In this document: positions 42,599 to 50,909 of the stretch, piece by piece
Position numbering within the stretch: position 1 is the first letter of the stretch
How the letters are laid out: the number at the start of each line of letters is the position of its first letter
Assembly (NCBI GenBank): GCA_965140365.1
Contig: OZ223196.1
Source of the DNA: Hydrogenovibrio sp965140365
Lineage (GTDB): Bacteria; Pseudomonadota; Gammaproteobacteria; Thiomicrospirales; Thiomicrospiraceae
Strand: one strand, 5' to 3'
DNA: 64,000 nt
Notes under the pieces: generated by a model
Told to the model about the DNA's origin: nothing
The model's database searches: none
What the model saw: the letters and a program-made list of their open reading frames with translations, nothing else
Translations under genes and position numbers: made by a program

Positions 42599-42955
42599 AT
42601 GGCGATGACACATTACCCACAAGCGACGAAACGTACCGAAATCCCGAGCATGGGCGTTAATAACTGCAATGCCTTCCTAACGGATTTGGTGGTTTCCGAA
42701 GACCCGGACAAGACCATTGTCGGCGGTTTTTTCAAAATGGAGAAATCCGATGAGCCGTTGGTGTACACCTACACCTATCATGAAATGAAAATCATCGTCG
42801 AAGGCGAAATGATCATTTCCGACGAAACCGGTCAAGAAGTCCATGCCCGAGTCGGGGATGTCTTTCATTTCCCGAAAGGCAGCGTCATCACCTTCCAGTC
42901 CCCAAGTGTCGGATTAGGTTTCTTCTGCGGTCAACGTCGCGAAGGCGAGGGCTAA
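42599..42955 (+). CDS. Cupin-domain protein (EutQ-like)
   Basis: The 118-residue protein is a single cupin beta-barrel: YTYTYHEMKIIVEGEMIISDETG, HARVGDVFHFPKGSVITFQSP and a final GFFCGQR. Histidines and glutamate in these strands could bind a metal. Similar small cupins occur at the end of methylated-amine clusters; their role is not known. It has its own AAAGGAG ribosome site after the weak terminator. Confidence 0.85.
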   Translation: MAMTHYPQATKRTEIPSMGVNNCNAFLTDLVVSEDPDKTIVGGFFKMEKSDEPLVYTYTYHEMKIIVEGEMIISDETGQEVHARVGDVFHFPKGSVITFQSPSVGLGFFCGQRREGEG

Positions 42956-42980
42956 GTTAATTTAACCAACCCCACAAACT

Positions 42981-43007
42981 AAAAAACGGCCAGACCTGGC
43001 CGTTTTT
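42981..43007. terminator. Bidirectional terminator with CCAGACCTGG core
   Basis: AAAAACGGCCA and TGGCCGTTTTT form an 11-base stem around a GACC loop. It lies between convergent genes (cupin and parvulin) and would end both transcripts. Confidence 0.9.
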
Positions 43008-43030
43008 AAAGGTGAGTCAAACCGAGTGGT

Positions 43031-43312
43031 TTATTCGGTTCTATCCGTCACTTCTACCAAGTGATAACCGAATTGAGTCTTGATTGGCCCTTCCAAAGAA
43101 CCGACCTCGGCCGAAAAACAGACCTTATCAAATTCCGGCACCATCATGCCCGGTCCGAATTGTCCTAAATCGCCACCGCTACGGCTGGATGGACACTGAG
43201 AATTATCACGCGCCACATCGGCAAAATCCGCACCCTCTTCAATTTGTTTTTTCAACGCTAACGCTTTTTCTTCGGTGTCGACAAGAATGTGTCTTGCGGT
43301 CGCTAATGCCAT
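43031..43312 (-). CDS. ppiC: Parvulin-type peptidyl-prolyl isomerase
   Basis: This 93-residue protein is a single parvulin domain without a signal peptide, like cytoplasmic PpiC: ARHILVDTEEKALALKKQIE, FADVARDNSQCPSSRSGGDLGQFGPGMMVPEFD and IKTQFGYHLVEV. The ATG at 43312 follows AAGGAAAGT; the frame runs further upstream but without a ribosome site. It is a housekeeping folding catalyst and convergent with the cupin gene. Confidence 0.92.
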   Translation of the reverse strand: MALATARHILVDTEEKALALKKQIEEGADFADVARDNSQCPSSRSGGDLGQFGPGMMVPEFDKVCFSAEVGSLEGPIKTQFGYHLVEVTDRTE

Positions 43313-43416
43313 TTTTACTTTCCTTTTCATTTCGATGGTTCCCAACATCCGGTTTCGATATCCGAAAAGCCAGGCTTCACCATCATTTTTTCAATCAATC
43401 ACTGCTTAAGTTCGCA

Positions 43417-43422
43417 TATAAT
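43417..43422 (+). promoter_or_regulatory. TATAAT box just upstream of the HMG-CoA reductase gene
   Basis: TATAAT ends eight bases before the ATG, so a transcript from it would have almost no leader. The -35 region is weak. Either the mRNA is nearly leaderless or translation starts at the ATG at 43455. Confidence 0.5.
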
Positions 43423-43430
43423 ACCCCAAT

Positions 43431-44501
43431 ATGAAAAATGAATCATCCGACAAAATGTCCACGCACTTTGCACAGATTCCCATGCAGTCGGTCGGTCCGT
43501 TCAAACTCATCGGCGAGGTGAACACCGACGACCTAATGGTGCCGATGGCGACCTATGAATCGCCATTATGGCCCTCCGTGGCACGTGGCGCGCGCGTGAC
43601 CCACCATGCCGGCGGCATTCGCGTCACCGTCATCGACGAACGGATGACCCGCTCGGTACTGCTGGAAGCACCGAATGCCGAAATTGCCCTGCGCGACACC
43701 CGCGCTTTGCAACAACGTCAGGATGACTTACAGGCCGTCGTATCGGAATCCAGCCGCTTTGCGAAACTGTTGGACACCCATGTGCAAATTGTCGGCAAAC
43801 TGATTTATTTACGTTTGGAGTTCCACACCGGCGACGCTTCCGGCCACAATATGGTCACCAATGCCGCCGATCGTCTGATCCCGTGGATTCTGCAACAATA
43901 CCCGGAACTGGATTATGTTTCCATTTCCGCCAATTACTGCACGGACAAAAAAGTCTCCGCGGTCAACGGCATTCTGGGACGCGGTAAAAACGTGGTGTGC
44001 GAAACCACCCTTCCCCGCAAACTGTGCCAACGTTTTCTGAAAACCACCCCCGAAGCCTTGGTGGATTTGCACATCAAAAAAGACCTGATCGGCAGCATTG
44101 TTTCCGGCGGCTTGCGCAGTGCCAACGCCCATGTGGCGAATATGCTGCTCGGTTTTTACCTCGCCACCGGACAGGATGCCGCTAATATCGTCGAAGGCTC
44201 ACAAGCCATCAACCATGCGGAAGTCACGCCGGACGGCGACCTGTATTTTTCCACCACCTTACCGAATCTGATTGTCGGCACCGTCGGCAACGGTAAAGGC
44301 TTGGACTTCGTTTTGGACAACCTCAAACAATTGGGCTGTGACGACAAAACCGCCAGGCCTGGTCAAAATGCCCGTCGCCTGGCCTGCATTGCCGGCGCCA
44401 CCGCTTTATGCGGTGAGCTGTCGTTACTGGCGGCCCAAACCAATCCCGGCGAATTGATGGCCGCACATTTAAAGCTTGAACGTCAAGCCGACTCTGATTA
44501 A
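43431..44501 (+). CDS. mvaA: Hydroxymethylglutaryl-CoA reductase
   Basis: This 356-residue enzyme reduces HMG-CoA to mevalonate. Catalytic segments are the Glu in VARGARVTHHAGG-adjacent region, TGDASGHNMVTNAADRL (cofactor/acid), YCTDKKVSAVNGILGRGKNVVCE (with the active lysine) and SANAHVANMLLGFYLATGQDAANIVEGSQ, which is the pattern of class I-like reductases. It heads the mevalonate operon with fni and mvaS. A palindrome copy encoding Arg-Pro-Gly is at 44353. Confidence 0.9.
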   Translation: MKNESSDKMSTHFAQIPMQSVGPFKLIGEVNTDDLMVPMATYESPLWPSVARGARVTHHAGGIRVTVIDERMTRSVLLEAPNAEIALRDTRALQQRQDDLQAVVSESSRFAKLLDTHVQIVGKLIYLRLEFHTGDASGHNMVTNAADRLIPWILQQYPELDYVSISANYCTDKKVSAVNGILGRGKNVVCETTLPRKLCQRFLKTTPEALVDLHIKKDLIGSIVSGGLRSANAHVANMLLGFYLATGQDAANIVEGSQAINHAEVTPDGDLYFSTTLPNLIVGTVGNGKGLDFVLDNLKQLGCDDKTARPGQNARRLACIAGATALCGELSLLAAQTNPGELMAAHLKLERQADSD

Positions 44502-44511
44502 CGGCGGCATC

Positions 44512-45543
44512 ATGACCGATTCGAACATCACACAGCGCAAGCAGGATCACATCCATTATTTATTAGAGGATGCCGAGATCGAGCGTGGACAATCCGGTTT
44601 TGAGCGCATCCAGTTGACGCACCGCGGCCTGCCGGAATGCGACTTCGCCGATATCGACAGCCGTACCGACTTTCTTGGCAAACCGTTGTCCAGTCCACTA
44701 CTGATTTCCTCCATGACCGGCGGTGCTTCCGCGACTTTGCAAGCCATTAATCGCCGTCTGGCCGAAGCGGCCGAAGCCAGTGGAGTCGCCATGGCCGTGG
44801 GATCGCAACGCGCCATGATCCAACACGATTCGGCCCGCGCCAGCTTCGAACTGCGTCAATACGCGCCATCGGTGCCATTGATTGCCAATATGGGGGCCGT
44901 GCAATTGAATTACGGCTTCGGCCTGGACGAAGCGCGACGCATGGTGGACACTCTGGAAGCGGATGCGCTTTACCTGCACCTCAACCCTTTGCAGGAAGTC
45001 ATTCAACCGGAAGGCAATACCAATTTCGCTCAGTTGACGGATAAAATCGCGCAACTGGCCGAAGCCCTTTCGGTGCCGATTATTCTGAAAGAAGTCGGTT
45101 GCGGTTTATCCGCTAAAGACATCGAACGGGGCTTGTCCGCCGGCATTCAATGGTTCGATCTCGCCGGGCGCGGCGGCACCTCCTGGAGCCGCATCGAAGC
45201 GCACCGGGCGCATTCCAGCCCGAAAGCCAGTTTGGGCGAAACCTTTCAAGATTGGGGGTTAACCACGCCGCAAGCCCTGCTGCAAGCCCGCCCGTTTCAG
45301 GACCGAGCGCACTTTATTGCCAGCGGCGGAATTCGCAATGGCATCGACATGATTAAATCGGTTATAATGGGCGGCCAAATTTGCGGGGTAGCGGCGCCGT
45401 TACTGAAACCGGCGATGGATTCCACCGTTGCAACTCAAGCAAAAATAGAACAATTGAAGCAGGAATTCCGCACCGCGCAATTTCTGCTGGGCGCACCGAC
45501 ACTGGCGGATGTATTTTTAAACGATTCACTGATAGAGCCGTAA
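44512..45543 (+). CDS. fni: Isopentenyl-diphosphate delta-isomerase, type 2
   Basis: This 343-residue FMN enzyme interconverts isopentenyl and dimethylallyl diphosphate. Marks of the family are RKQDHIHYLLEDAEIERG, SPLLISSMTGGAS, VAMAVGSQRAMI, YLHLNPLQEVIQPEGNTNF, KEVGCGLSAKDIERGLSAG and GRGGTSWSRIEAHRA. I take the ATG at 44512; an earlier frame start lies in the preceding gene. It begins ten bases after mvaA and mvaS follows after 19 bases, so the three form one operon. Confidence 0.93.
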   Translation: MTDSNITQRKQDHIHYLLEDAEIERGQSGFERIQLTHRGLPECDFADIDSRTDFLGKPLSSPLLISSMTGGASATLQAINRRLAEAAEASGVAMAVGSQRAMIQHDSARASFELRQYAPSVPLIANMGAVQLNYGFGLDEARRMVDTLEADALYLHLNPLQEVIQPEGNTNFAQLTDKIAQLAEALSVPIILKEVGCGLSAKDIERGLSAGIQWFDLAGRGGTSWSRIEAHRAHSSPKASLGETFQDWGLTTPQALLQARPFQDRAHFIASGGIRNGIDMIKSVIMGGQICGVAAPLLKPAMDSTVATQAKIEQLKQEFRTAQFLLGAPTLADVFLNDSLIEP

Positions 45544-45562
45544 CGGAATTTCCTTTTAACGC

Positions 45563-46738
45563 ATGAAAGTAGGTATTGATCTCATTCACTTCGCGACCTC
45601 GGATTACGCTCTGGGGCTGGACACCTTTGCCGAGGAAAAAGGAACCGACGTCAATAAGTACCACATTGGTATCGGCCAGGAACAAATGTCCATTGCGCCG
45701 CCGGATGAAGACATCGTGACCTTGTCCGCCAAAGCGGCGGCTCCGATTATTGAACAAATCGACCGTAACGCCATCACTGCTGTGTTATTCGCCACGGAAT
45801 CGGGCGTGGACCAATCCAAATCCGCCGGCGCTTTCCTGCACGGTTTGTTGAATCTATCCAACCGTTGCCGAGTGGTGGAATTCAAACACGCCTGCTACGC
45901 CGGCACCGCGGCGTTGCAAATGGCCACCACCATGGTCAAAGCCAACCCGAAGGAAACCATTCTGGTCATTGCCGCCGACATCGCCAAATACGACGTGGAC
46001 TCGTCCGGCGAAGCCACTCAGGGCTGCGGAGCCGTCGCCATGCTGGTCAAAGAAGCACCGCGCATTCTGGCCATCGAACCCGGTTCCGGCTATTACACCG
46101 ACGATGTCATGGACTTCTGGCGCCCGAACAAACGCACCACCGCATTGGTGGACGGTAAATACTCCACCAAAGTGTACCTGAACAGCTTGAAGCAGGCCTG
46201 GGAACATTTCGTGGAAGAAACCGGTCGTCATTTTGACGATTTCGATGCCTTTTGTTACCACATTCCCTTTTCGCGCATGACCGAAAAAGCGCATAAAACA
46301 CTGGTCAAAAAAGTCGGAGCCAAGCTGACACCCGATACCTTCCGCGAACAAACCGCGCCAGGACAAGTTTACAACCGTCTGGTGGGCAACAGCTACAGCG
46401 CCTCTTTATTCATTGGTTTCTGTTCGTTTTTGGATAACGCCGTTCAGGATTTGACCGGCAAGCGTTTTGGCTTCTTCAGCTACGGTTCCGGCTGTGTCGC
46501 GGAATTTTTCAGCGGCATCATCCAGCCCGGATACCAACAGCACTTAATGACCGAAAGCCATCGCCAACAGATCGATTCTCGTCAGCCGTTGGATTACCAA
46601 CAATATCTGGCGTTTTACCATCAAACCGACAGCGATGTGGAAAATATTGCTTTCCCGCACAACAATAAAGGGCCTTTCCGTTTGGCAGGCATCGAAAACC
46701 ATATCCGTCGCTACGAATCAAACTCTCAGCCGGCCTAA
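45563..46738 (+). CDS. mvaS: Hydroxymethylglutaryl-CoA synthase
   Basis: This 391-residue thiolase-fold enzyme condenses acetyl-CoA and acetoacetyl-CoA into HMG-CoA. The active-site cysteine is in VVEFKHACYAGTAALQMA, and the histidine and later residues are in AFCYHIPFSRMTEKAHK and VGNSYSASLFIGF. It is the third gene of the operon and supplies the substrate of the reductase encoded by the first. Confidence 0.94.
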   Translation: MKVGIDLIHFATSDYALGLDTFAEEKGTDVNKYHIGIGQEQMSIAPPDEDIVTLSAKAAAPIIEQIDRNAITAVLFATESGVDQSKSAGAFLHGLLNLSNRCRVVEFKHACYAGTAALQMATTMVKANPKETILVIAADIAKYDVDSSGEATQGCGAVAMLVKEAPRILAIEPGSGYYTDDVMDFWRPNKRTTALVDGKYSTKVYLNSLKQAWEHFVEETGRHFDDFDAFCYHIPFSRMTEKAHKTLVKKVGAKLTPDTFREQTAPGQVYNRLVGNSYSASLFIGFCSFLDNAVQDLTGKRFGFFSYGSGCVAEFFSGIIQPGYQQHLMTESHRQQIDSRQPLDYQQYLAFYHQTDSDVENIAFPHNNKGPFRLAGIENHIRRYESNSQPA

Positions 46739-46836
46739 CGCACGACCTTTTCCGCCCAGCAAAAATAACTTCCTGCTAAAATCGACGTTACGTTAATATC
46801 CTAAACAAAGCATCTCTTGCTTCTAACAGGGGTTAC

Positions 46837-47787
46837 ATGTCGTCGCTGAATACCTTTCCGGCCATTGCTGTATTGATTGCTCTGATTTCACTGGTGGTCG
46901 CTTTACGCACCGCTGGATTGCTGAAAGCCGATCATGGCCCTCTTTTTGCCAGCATCGTTACCCACATAACACTCCCGGCCACCATCTTTTACGCCCTCGC
47001 CCATGCCCGCGATTTGCAATGGGATTATGCCCTAGTGGTGCTGTTTCTATTCGTCGCCGAAGTGGTTTTATTAGCTTTGGCCTGGTGGCTGGGCCGTGCT
47101 CTTAAGTTGTCACGAGCGCAACTAGGCAGTTTTATGCTGGCGTCGGCTTTCGGCAGTTCAGCGTTACTGGGCTACGCTCTGGTTGGGCAGCTTTTTCCCA
47201 ACAATATCGAAGCCTTGTCCGAAGCCGTCTTTATTTCTGAGTTGGGTGTCGGGGTCGGCTTGTTTACCGTGGGCACACTAGTCGCGATTCACTTTGGGCA
47301 ACAGGAAGGTCAAGTCGGCTCGGTGGCAAGCAGTCTTTGGGTGTTTGCCAAATCCCCGATTTTTCTGTCCATTCTGGCCGGTTTCGCCTATGGGCAATTA
47401 CAAGCCCCCTTGGAAGGATTCTTTTTCAAAGAAGTCTTTTCGGCCATTCATTTAATCGCCCAAGCCAATACCTTTTTCGTCATTCTCACCATTGGGGTCA
47501 TGCTGCAGTTTCATGGCCTAGGAGCCGTGATCGGCTTAGCCACCATCGCGATTTTGCTAAAACTGCTGGTGAGTCCATTCCTAGTGTGGCTGCCTTCTTT
47601 GGCGATACCGCTGCAAGACTGGCAACAGGATGTGATGTTACTGGAAGCTGCAATGCCTTCGGCCTTATTAAGCGTTGTCTTGGCCGCACGCTATGGATGC
47701 GATGCACATTTGGCCTCAAAACTGGTCTACCTCACCACATTAGTCAGTGCCGGTTCGATATTACTGGTATTGGGAATATTGGGCTGA
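46837..47787 (+). CDS. AEC family transporter (auxin efflux carrier fold)
   Basis: This 316-residue protein has ten hydrophobic segments in the 5+5 pattern of the AEC/BART superfamily, with FGSSALLGYALVGQLFPNN in the first half and EAAMPSALLSVVLAARYGCDAHLASKLVYLTTLVSAGSILL at the end. Such proteins export or import organic acids and similar anions; the substrate is unknown. It lies between mevalonate genes and tRNA-Ser. Confidence 0.88.
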   Translation: MSSLNTFPAIAVLIALISLVVALRTAGLLKADHGPLFASIVTHITLPATIFYALAHARDLQWDYALVVLFLFVAEVVLLALAWWLGRALKLSRAQLGSFMLASAFGSSALLGYALVGQLFPNNIEALSEAVFISELGVGVGLFTVGTLVAIHFGQQEGQVGSVASSLWVFAKSPIFLSILAGFAYGQLQAPLEGFFFKEVFSAIHLIAQANTFFVILTIGVMLQFHGLGAVIGLATIAILLKLLVSPFLVWLPSLAIPLQDWQQDVMLLEAAMPSALLSVVLAARYGCDAHLASKLVYLTTLVSAGSILLVLGILG

Positions 47788-47824
47788 CTTAGAAAGTCAC
47801 AAACAATTAAGAAAAGGAAAATAA

Positions 47825-47915
47825 TGGCGGATAGCGAGGGATTCGAACCCTCGATAGGCTATTAACCTATACACGCTTTCCAGGCGTGCTCCTTCAACCG
47901 CTCAGACAGCTATCC
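47825..47915 (-). tRNA. tRNA-Ser (anticodon GGA)
   Basis: The minus strand folds as a class II tRNA: acceptor GGATAGC/GCTATCC, anticodon arm CACGC-CTGGAAA-GCGTG with anticodon GGA, a long variable arm, and T arm CGAGGGTTCGAATCCCTCG. The 3' CCA is encoded (47825-47827). Confidence 0.97.
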
Positions 47916-48031
47916 GAAAGAAGTGGCGTATTTTACTGTCAAATTCTCACAAAGTCTAGCCTCGAATGAAAAATTATCCTCCTCCCGTGCGCTGGACGAT
48001 ATTCCTTTGAGTTGGGTCAGCCAGACAAGCA

Positions 48032-48057
48032 TAAAAAAACCGGCACTCGGGCCGGTT
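48032..48057 (-). terminator. Terminator after the GlcG-like gene
   Basis: AACCGGC and GCCGGTT with a six-base loop form a stem followed on the minus strand by a run of seven T. Confidence 0.85.
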
Positions 48058-48071
48058 AAGGAGAAACAAAA

Positions 48072-48092
48072 CCGACCAGGCCTGGCCGATTT
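48072..48092. terminator. Second hairpin with CCAGGCCTGG core
   Basis: The palindrome at 48076-48085 is extended by CG/CG pairs with one mismatch and is bounded by A-run and T-run. It lies 22 bases after the GlcG-like gene stop and backs up the preceding terminator. Confidence 0.65.
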
Positions 48093-48114
48093 TTAAATCA
48101 CGATCATGACGTGA

Positions 48115-48615
48115 TTACATCATTTCCAAATCCATTTGTACGGCTTCCACACCGGCCGCCGCACATTTTTCATCGTCCATACCGTCCGGCGCACCACTGA
48201 CACCCACAGCGCCATACAGTTTGCCTCCAGCCGTAATCGGAACGGAACCGGCCATAAAGGCCAAGCCTTCACCCATGGTTTGCAACGGGCTGTTGGCACG
48301 TCCGCTTAATTGAGAACCTTTCACGTTGAACATCACGGCCGTATAGGCTTTTTTCTCACTGATGGACCAGGAAACCGGCGGAGCCATGGTGTCACGTAAC
48401 TTCGCTTGTGGAATTCCGTTACGCTCGACAACGGTGACACTGACTGGAATGCCTTTTTCACGGCAAGCCTCAATCGTGGCCGTTGCGATTTTATTGGCGA
48501 CATCCATGGTCAGACGGCTGACATTAACAGCCATATCTTCGGCTTGAACAGGCAAAGCGGCAGACACACCAATAGCGGCGGCCAAGCTCAATTGCGTTAG
48601 TTTTTTCATTTTCAT
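48115..48615 (-). CDS. Exported GlcG/HbpS-like (DUF336) protein
   Basis: The 166-residue product has a signal peptide (to PVQAED) and a single GlcG/HbpS domain: LTMDVANKIATATIEACREKGIPVSVTVVERNG, AYTAVMFN, and the closing GGKLYGAVGVSGAPDGMDDEKCAAAGVEA. Family members bind haem or cobalamin or stabilise other enzymes; the role here is unknown. The ATG at 48615 follows TTTGGAG. It is monocistronic with two terminators. Confidence 0.88.
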   Translation of the reverse strand: MKMKKLTQLSLAAAIGVSAALPVQAEDMAVNVSRLTMDVANKIATATIEACREKGIPVSVTVVERNGIPQAKLRDTMAPPVSWSISEKKAYTAVMFNVKGSQLSGRANSPLQTMGEGLAFMAGSVPITAGGKLYGAVGVSGAPDGMDDEKCAAAGVEAVQMDLEMM

Positions 48616-48926
48616 ACTCGCTCCAAAGTAGTGTTTAAGTCAAAGACAGAGGTTTTCATGCCGAGCCAACACCCTTGTGACCCGCGCTAACGTATTTAGG
48701 AGATACAGTTTTTAATTCTAAAGATTTTTACCCTCAAGTAAAACGCTCGCTTGGGAGGCGCACCCAAAACCCGACCGCCGTTACAGCACTTTTCCTTTAA
48801 AACAAGCGTTTTTCGTGGGCTGAAGGACATTGTGAAAAGATTATGCAAACCTTCGAAAAAAGGAAACTGGACTCGTTTTCGAGCGGCATTCGTTATAATA
48901 AGCGGAACGAAACAAACGGAACGCGC
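48616..48926. promoter_or_regulatory. Intergenic region with promoter of the mevalonate kinase operon
   Basis: No gene is seen. TATAAT at 48894-48899 is a likely -10 box for the kinase operon, 28 bases before the chosen start; this also argues against a longer frame from 48843. The -35 region is weak. A small CTCG/CGAG hairpin precedes the box. Confidence 0.5.
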
Positions 48927-49967
48927 ATGAAGACTGTCTGTACCACGCCCGCCAAGCTCATCCTTACCGGCGAACACTCGGTTTTGTTCGGGGCTCCGGC
49001 TTTGTGCATGGCCGTGGCGTTGGACACCGTTTGTGAGATTGACTTCATTCCGCTTGAAACACCAGATCATCAACCCTTTCTGGAAATTGAGCTGACCGAC
49101 TTCAATCAAAAAATGGCGTACCCATATCAAACCTGGCAAAAGCGCGTGACGCATATCGAGTCTCGTTATGCCCTTTACGAAAAGAATACCCTTGCGATTC
49201 AGACCGTACTGCAACAGCCGGTGGATTTGGTGCTGTTAACGCTCCAACAATTCCACAACCTTGAACGCCTGAAGCCGGGGCATTGGCAAATCAAGTTACA
49301 CTCACATAATCTGAGCGGTAAAGGGCTTGGTAGCTCGGCGTCCATCATCATCAGCTTATTGCACAGCTTATTCGTCCACCACCAAATCGACATTACCGAA
49401 ATTGACCTTCTGGCGCTGGCACAACAAGTGGAATCCCGACAACACGGGGCATCCAGCGGACTGGACCCGGCCACGGTTTACAAAGGCGGGCTACTGCGTT
49501 TTCAACAAGGCGTACCGTTACAGCAGCTGCCCCACCAAAACTTCAATGCCTGGGTGGTCGATACCGGAAAGCCCGGCTCCACCACCGGGCAAGCCGTCAA
49601 CCACGTCCATAAACACTTCACACACCAAAGCCCCATTTGGGATGATTTCAAACACCTTGCCTCGGAAATGGAGGCCGCTTGGCAATCCTCCGATGCCGAT
49701 AAACTAAACGATGCCGTCCACAAAAACCAAGCGTTACTGGAGAAGCTTGGCGTGGTACCGGACAAGGTGAAGGCTTTCATTGCGGCACTGCACCAAAGCG
49801 ACTATTCGGCCAAAATATGCGGCGCGGGCAGCATCAGCGGCGACCAAGCCGGCGTAGTGCTCTGCATCGGCCCGGAAGCCCCGGCAGAGATTTGCGATGC
49901 TTACGGTTACCCTTACTACCCTTTAAAACTCAATGAAACCGGGAGTCAATGTGAAGTACATCACTAG
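48927..49967 (+). CDS. mvk: Mevalonate kinase (GHMP family)
   Basis: This 346-residue kinase phosphorylates mevalonate. GHMP motifs are TTPAKLILTGEHSVLFGAPAL (motif 1), LSGKGLGSSASIIISLL (motif 2, ATP loop), GASSGLDPATVYKGG and the C-terminal KICGAGSISGDQAGVVL. It overlaps the next kinase gene by 35 bases. The start ATG at 48927 lies after the likely promoter. Substrate assignment between this and the next kinase rests on similarity and gene order. Confidence 0.87.
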   Translation: MKTVCTTPAKLILTGEHSVLFGAPALCMAVALDTVCEIDFIPLETPDHQPFLEIELTDFNQKMAYPYQTWQKRVTHIESRYALYEKNTLAIQTVLQQPVDLVLLTLQQFHNLERLKPGHWQIKLHSHNLSGKGLGSSASIIISLLHSLFVHHQIDITEIDLLALAQQVESRQHGASSGLDPATVYKGGLLRFQQGVPLQQLPHQNFNAWVVDTGKPGSTTGQAVNHVHKHFTHQSPIWDDFKHLASEMEAAWQSSDADKLNDAVHKNQALLEKLGVVPDKVKAFIAALHQSDYSAKICGAGSISGDQAGVVLCIGPEAPAEICDAYGYPYYPLKLNETGSQCEVHH

Positions 49968-50874
49968 TGCCCCCGCTAACATTATGCTGATGGGCGAACA
50001 CAGCGTTGTGGCCGGTGAAAAAGCCATTGCTTGCGGGCTGAACCAACGGTTGCAAATTGAATGGGAACCTCGGGCCGACCGGCGAATCCATATTCTGTCA
50101 GAGCTGGGCGATTACGAAACCGACCTCGACAGCTTGGGCGAACATCCCAAATTAACGTGGGTACTGGCCGCCTTGCGCCATTATCAGTCGGCCTTGCCCC
50201 ACGGGCTGACGCTTACCATTCAAAGCGACTTCAAATCCACGCTCGGACTGGGCAGTTCCGCCGCCCTATTGGCGGCGTTACTGGGCGGGCTGGACGCCCT
50301 TACCGGGCGAACGCCCGATTTCCAGGAGCGCTTTCAAACCGGATTAAACCTGATACACACTTTGCAAGGGCGAGGGTCCGGCACGGATTTGGCGGCCAGC
50401 CTAACCGGCGGTGTGGTCCTGTTTGACCCGCAAACGCAAACCGTCGAATCCGTAAACGCGGACCTCGCGTTAACATTGGTCTATTGCGGCTACAAAACGC
50501 CGACGGCCGAGGTTCTGCAGAAAGTGGCCGACGATTGGCAACACCAACCTGAACTATTGGCAAACCTTTACCAACTCATGGGCCAGACAACCGAAGCGGC
50601 CTACCAGGCTTTACAGAATGACGACTCAGCCGGGTTTTACCGCTTAGTCAATAGCTACCAAGGCTTAATGGACGCATTAGGCGTCAACGACCCGGTGCTC
50701 TCGGATTTGGTTTACCGCTTGCGTCAGGATGCAGGCATCGCCGCCAGTAAAATTTCCGGTTCCGGCCTGGGCGATTGCGTTTTGGGATTCGGTCAACTCA
50801 GCAATGCCCTGCCCGGCTTTGACCCTTTGCCCATTAACCTTGACCCGAAAGGCTTGGACGTTCAGACACCTTAA
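49933..50874 (+). CDS. Second GHMP kinase, probably phosphomevalonate kinase
   Basis: This 313-residue protein has the GHMP motifs TSAPANIMLMGEHSVVAGEKAIACG, STLGLGSSAALLAALLGGLDAL, GRGSGTDLAASLTGG and SKISGSGLGDCVLGF. It looks like a mevalonate-kinase relative, but with a partner kinase and a decarboxylase in the same operon it most simply fills the phosphomevalonate kinase step. A mevalonate 3-kinase or second mevalonate kinase cannot be excluded from sequence alone. Confidence 0.75.
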   Translation: MKPGVNVKYITSAPANIMLMGEHSVVAGEKAIACGLNQRLQIEWEPRADRRIHILSELGDYETDLDSLGEHPKLTWVLAALRHYQSALPHGLTLTIQSDFKSTLGLGSSAALLAALLGGLDALTGRTPDFQERFQTGLNLIHTLQGRGSGTDLAASLTGGVVLFDPQTQTVESVNADLALTLVYCGYKTPTAEVLQKVADDWQHQPELLANLYQLMGQTTEAAYQALQNDDSAGFYRLVNSYQGLMDALGVNDPVLSDLVYRLRQDAGIAASKISGSGLGDCVLGFGQLSNALPGFDPLPINLDPKGLDVQTP

Positions 50875-50909
50875 CCGACTTTAATTAGACACGGACCCTT
50901 TGAAACACC

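Noticed and set aside
48843..48926. N-terminal extension of mevalonate kinase
   Set aside because: The likely -10 box lies inside it and the extension has no family similarity; the GHMP motif begins just after the ATG at 48927.
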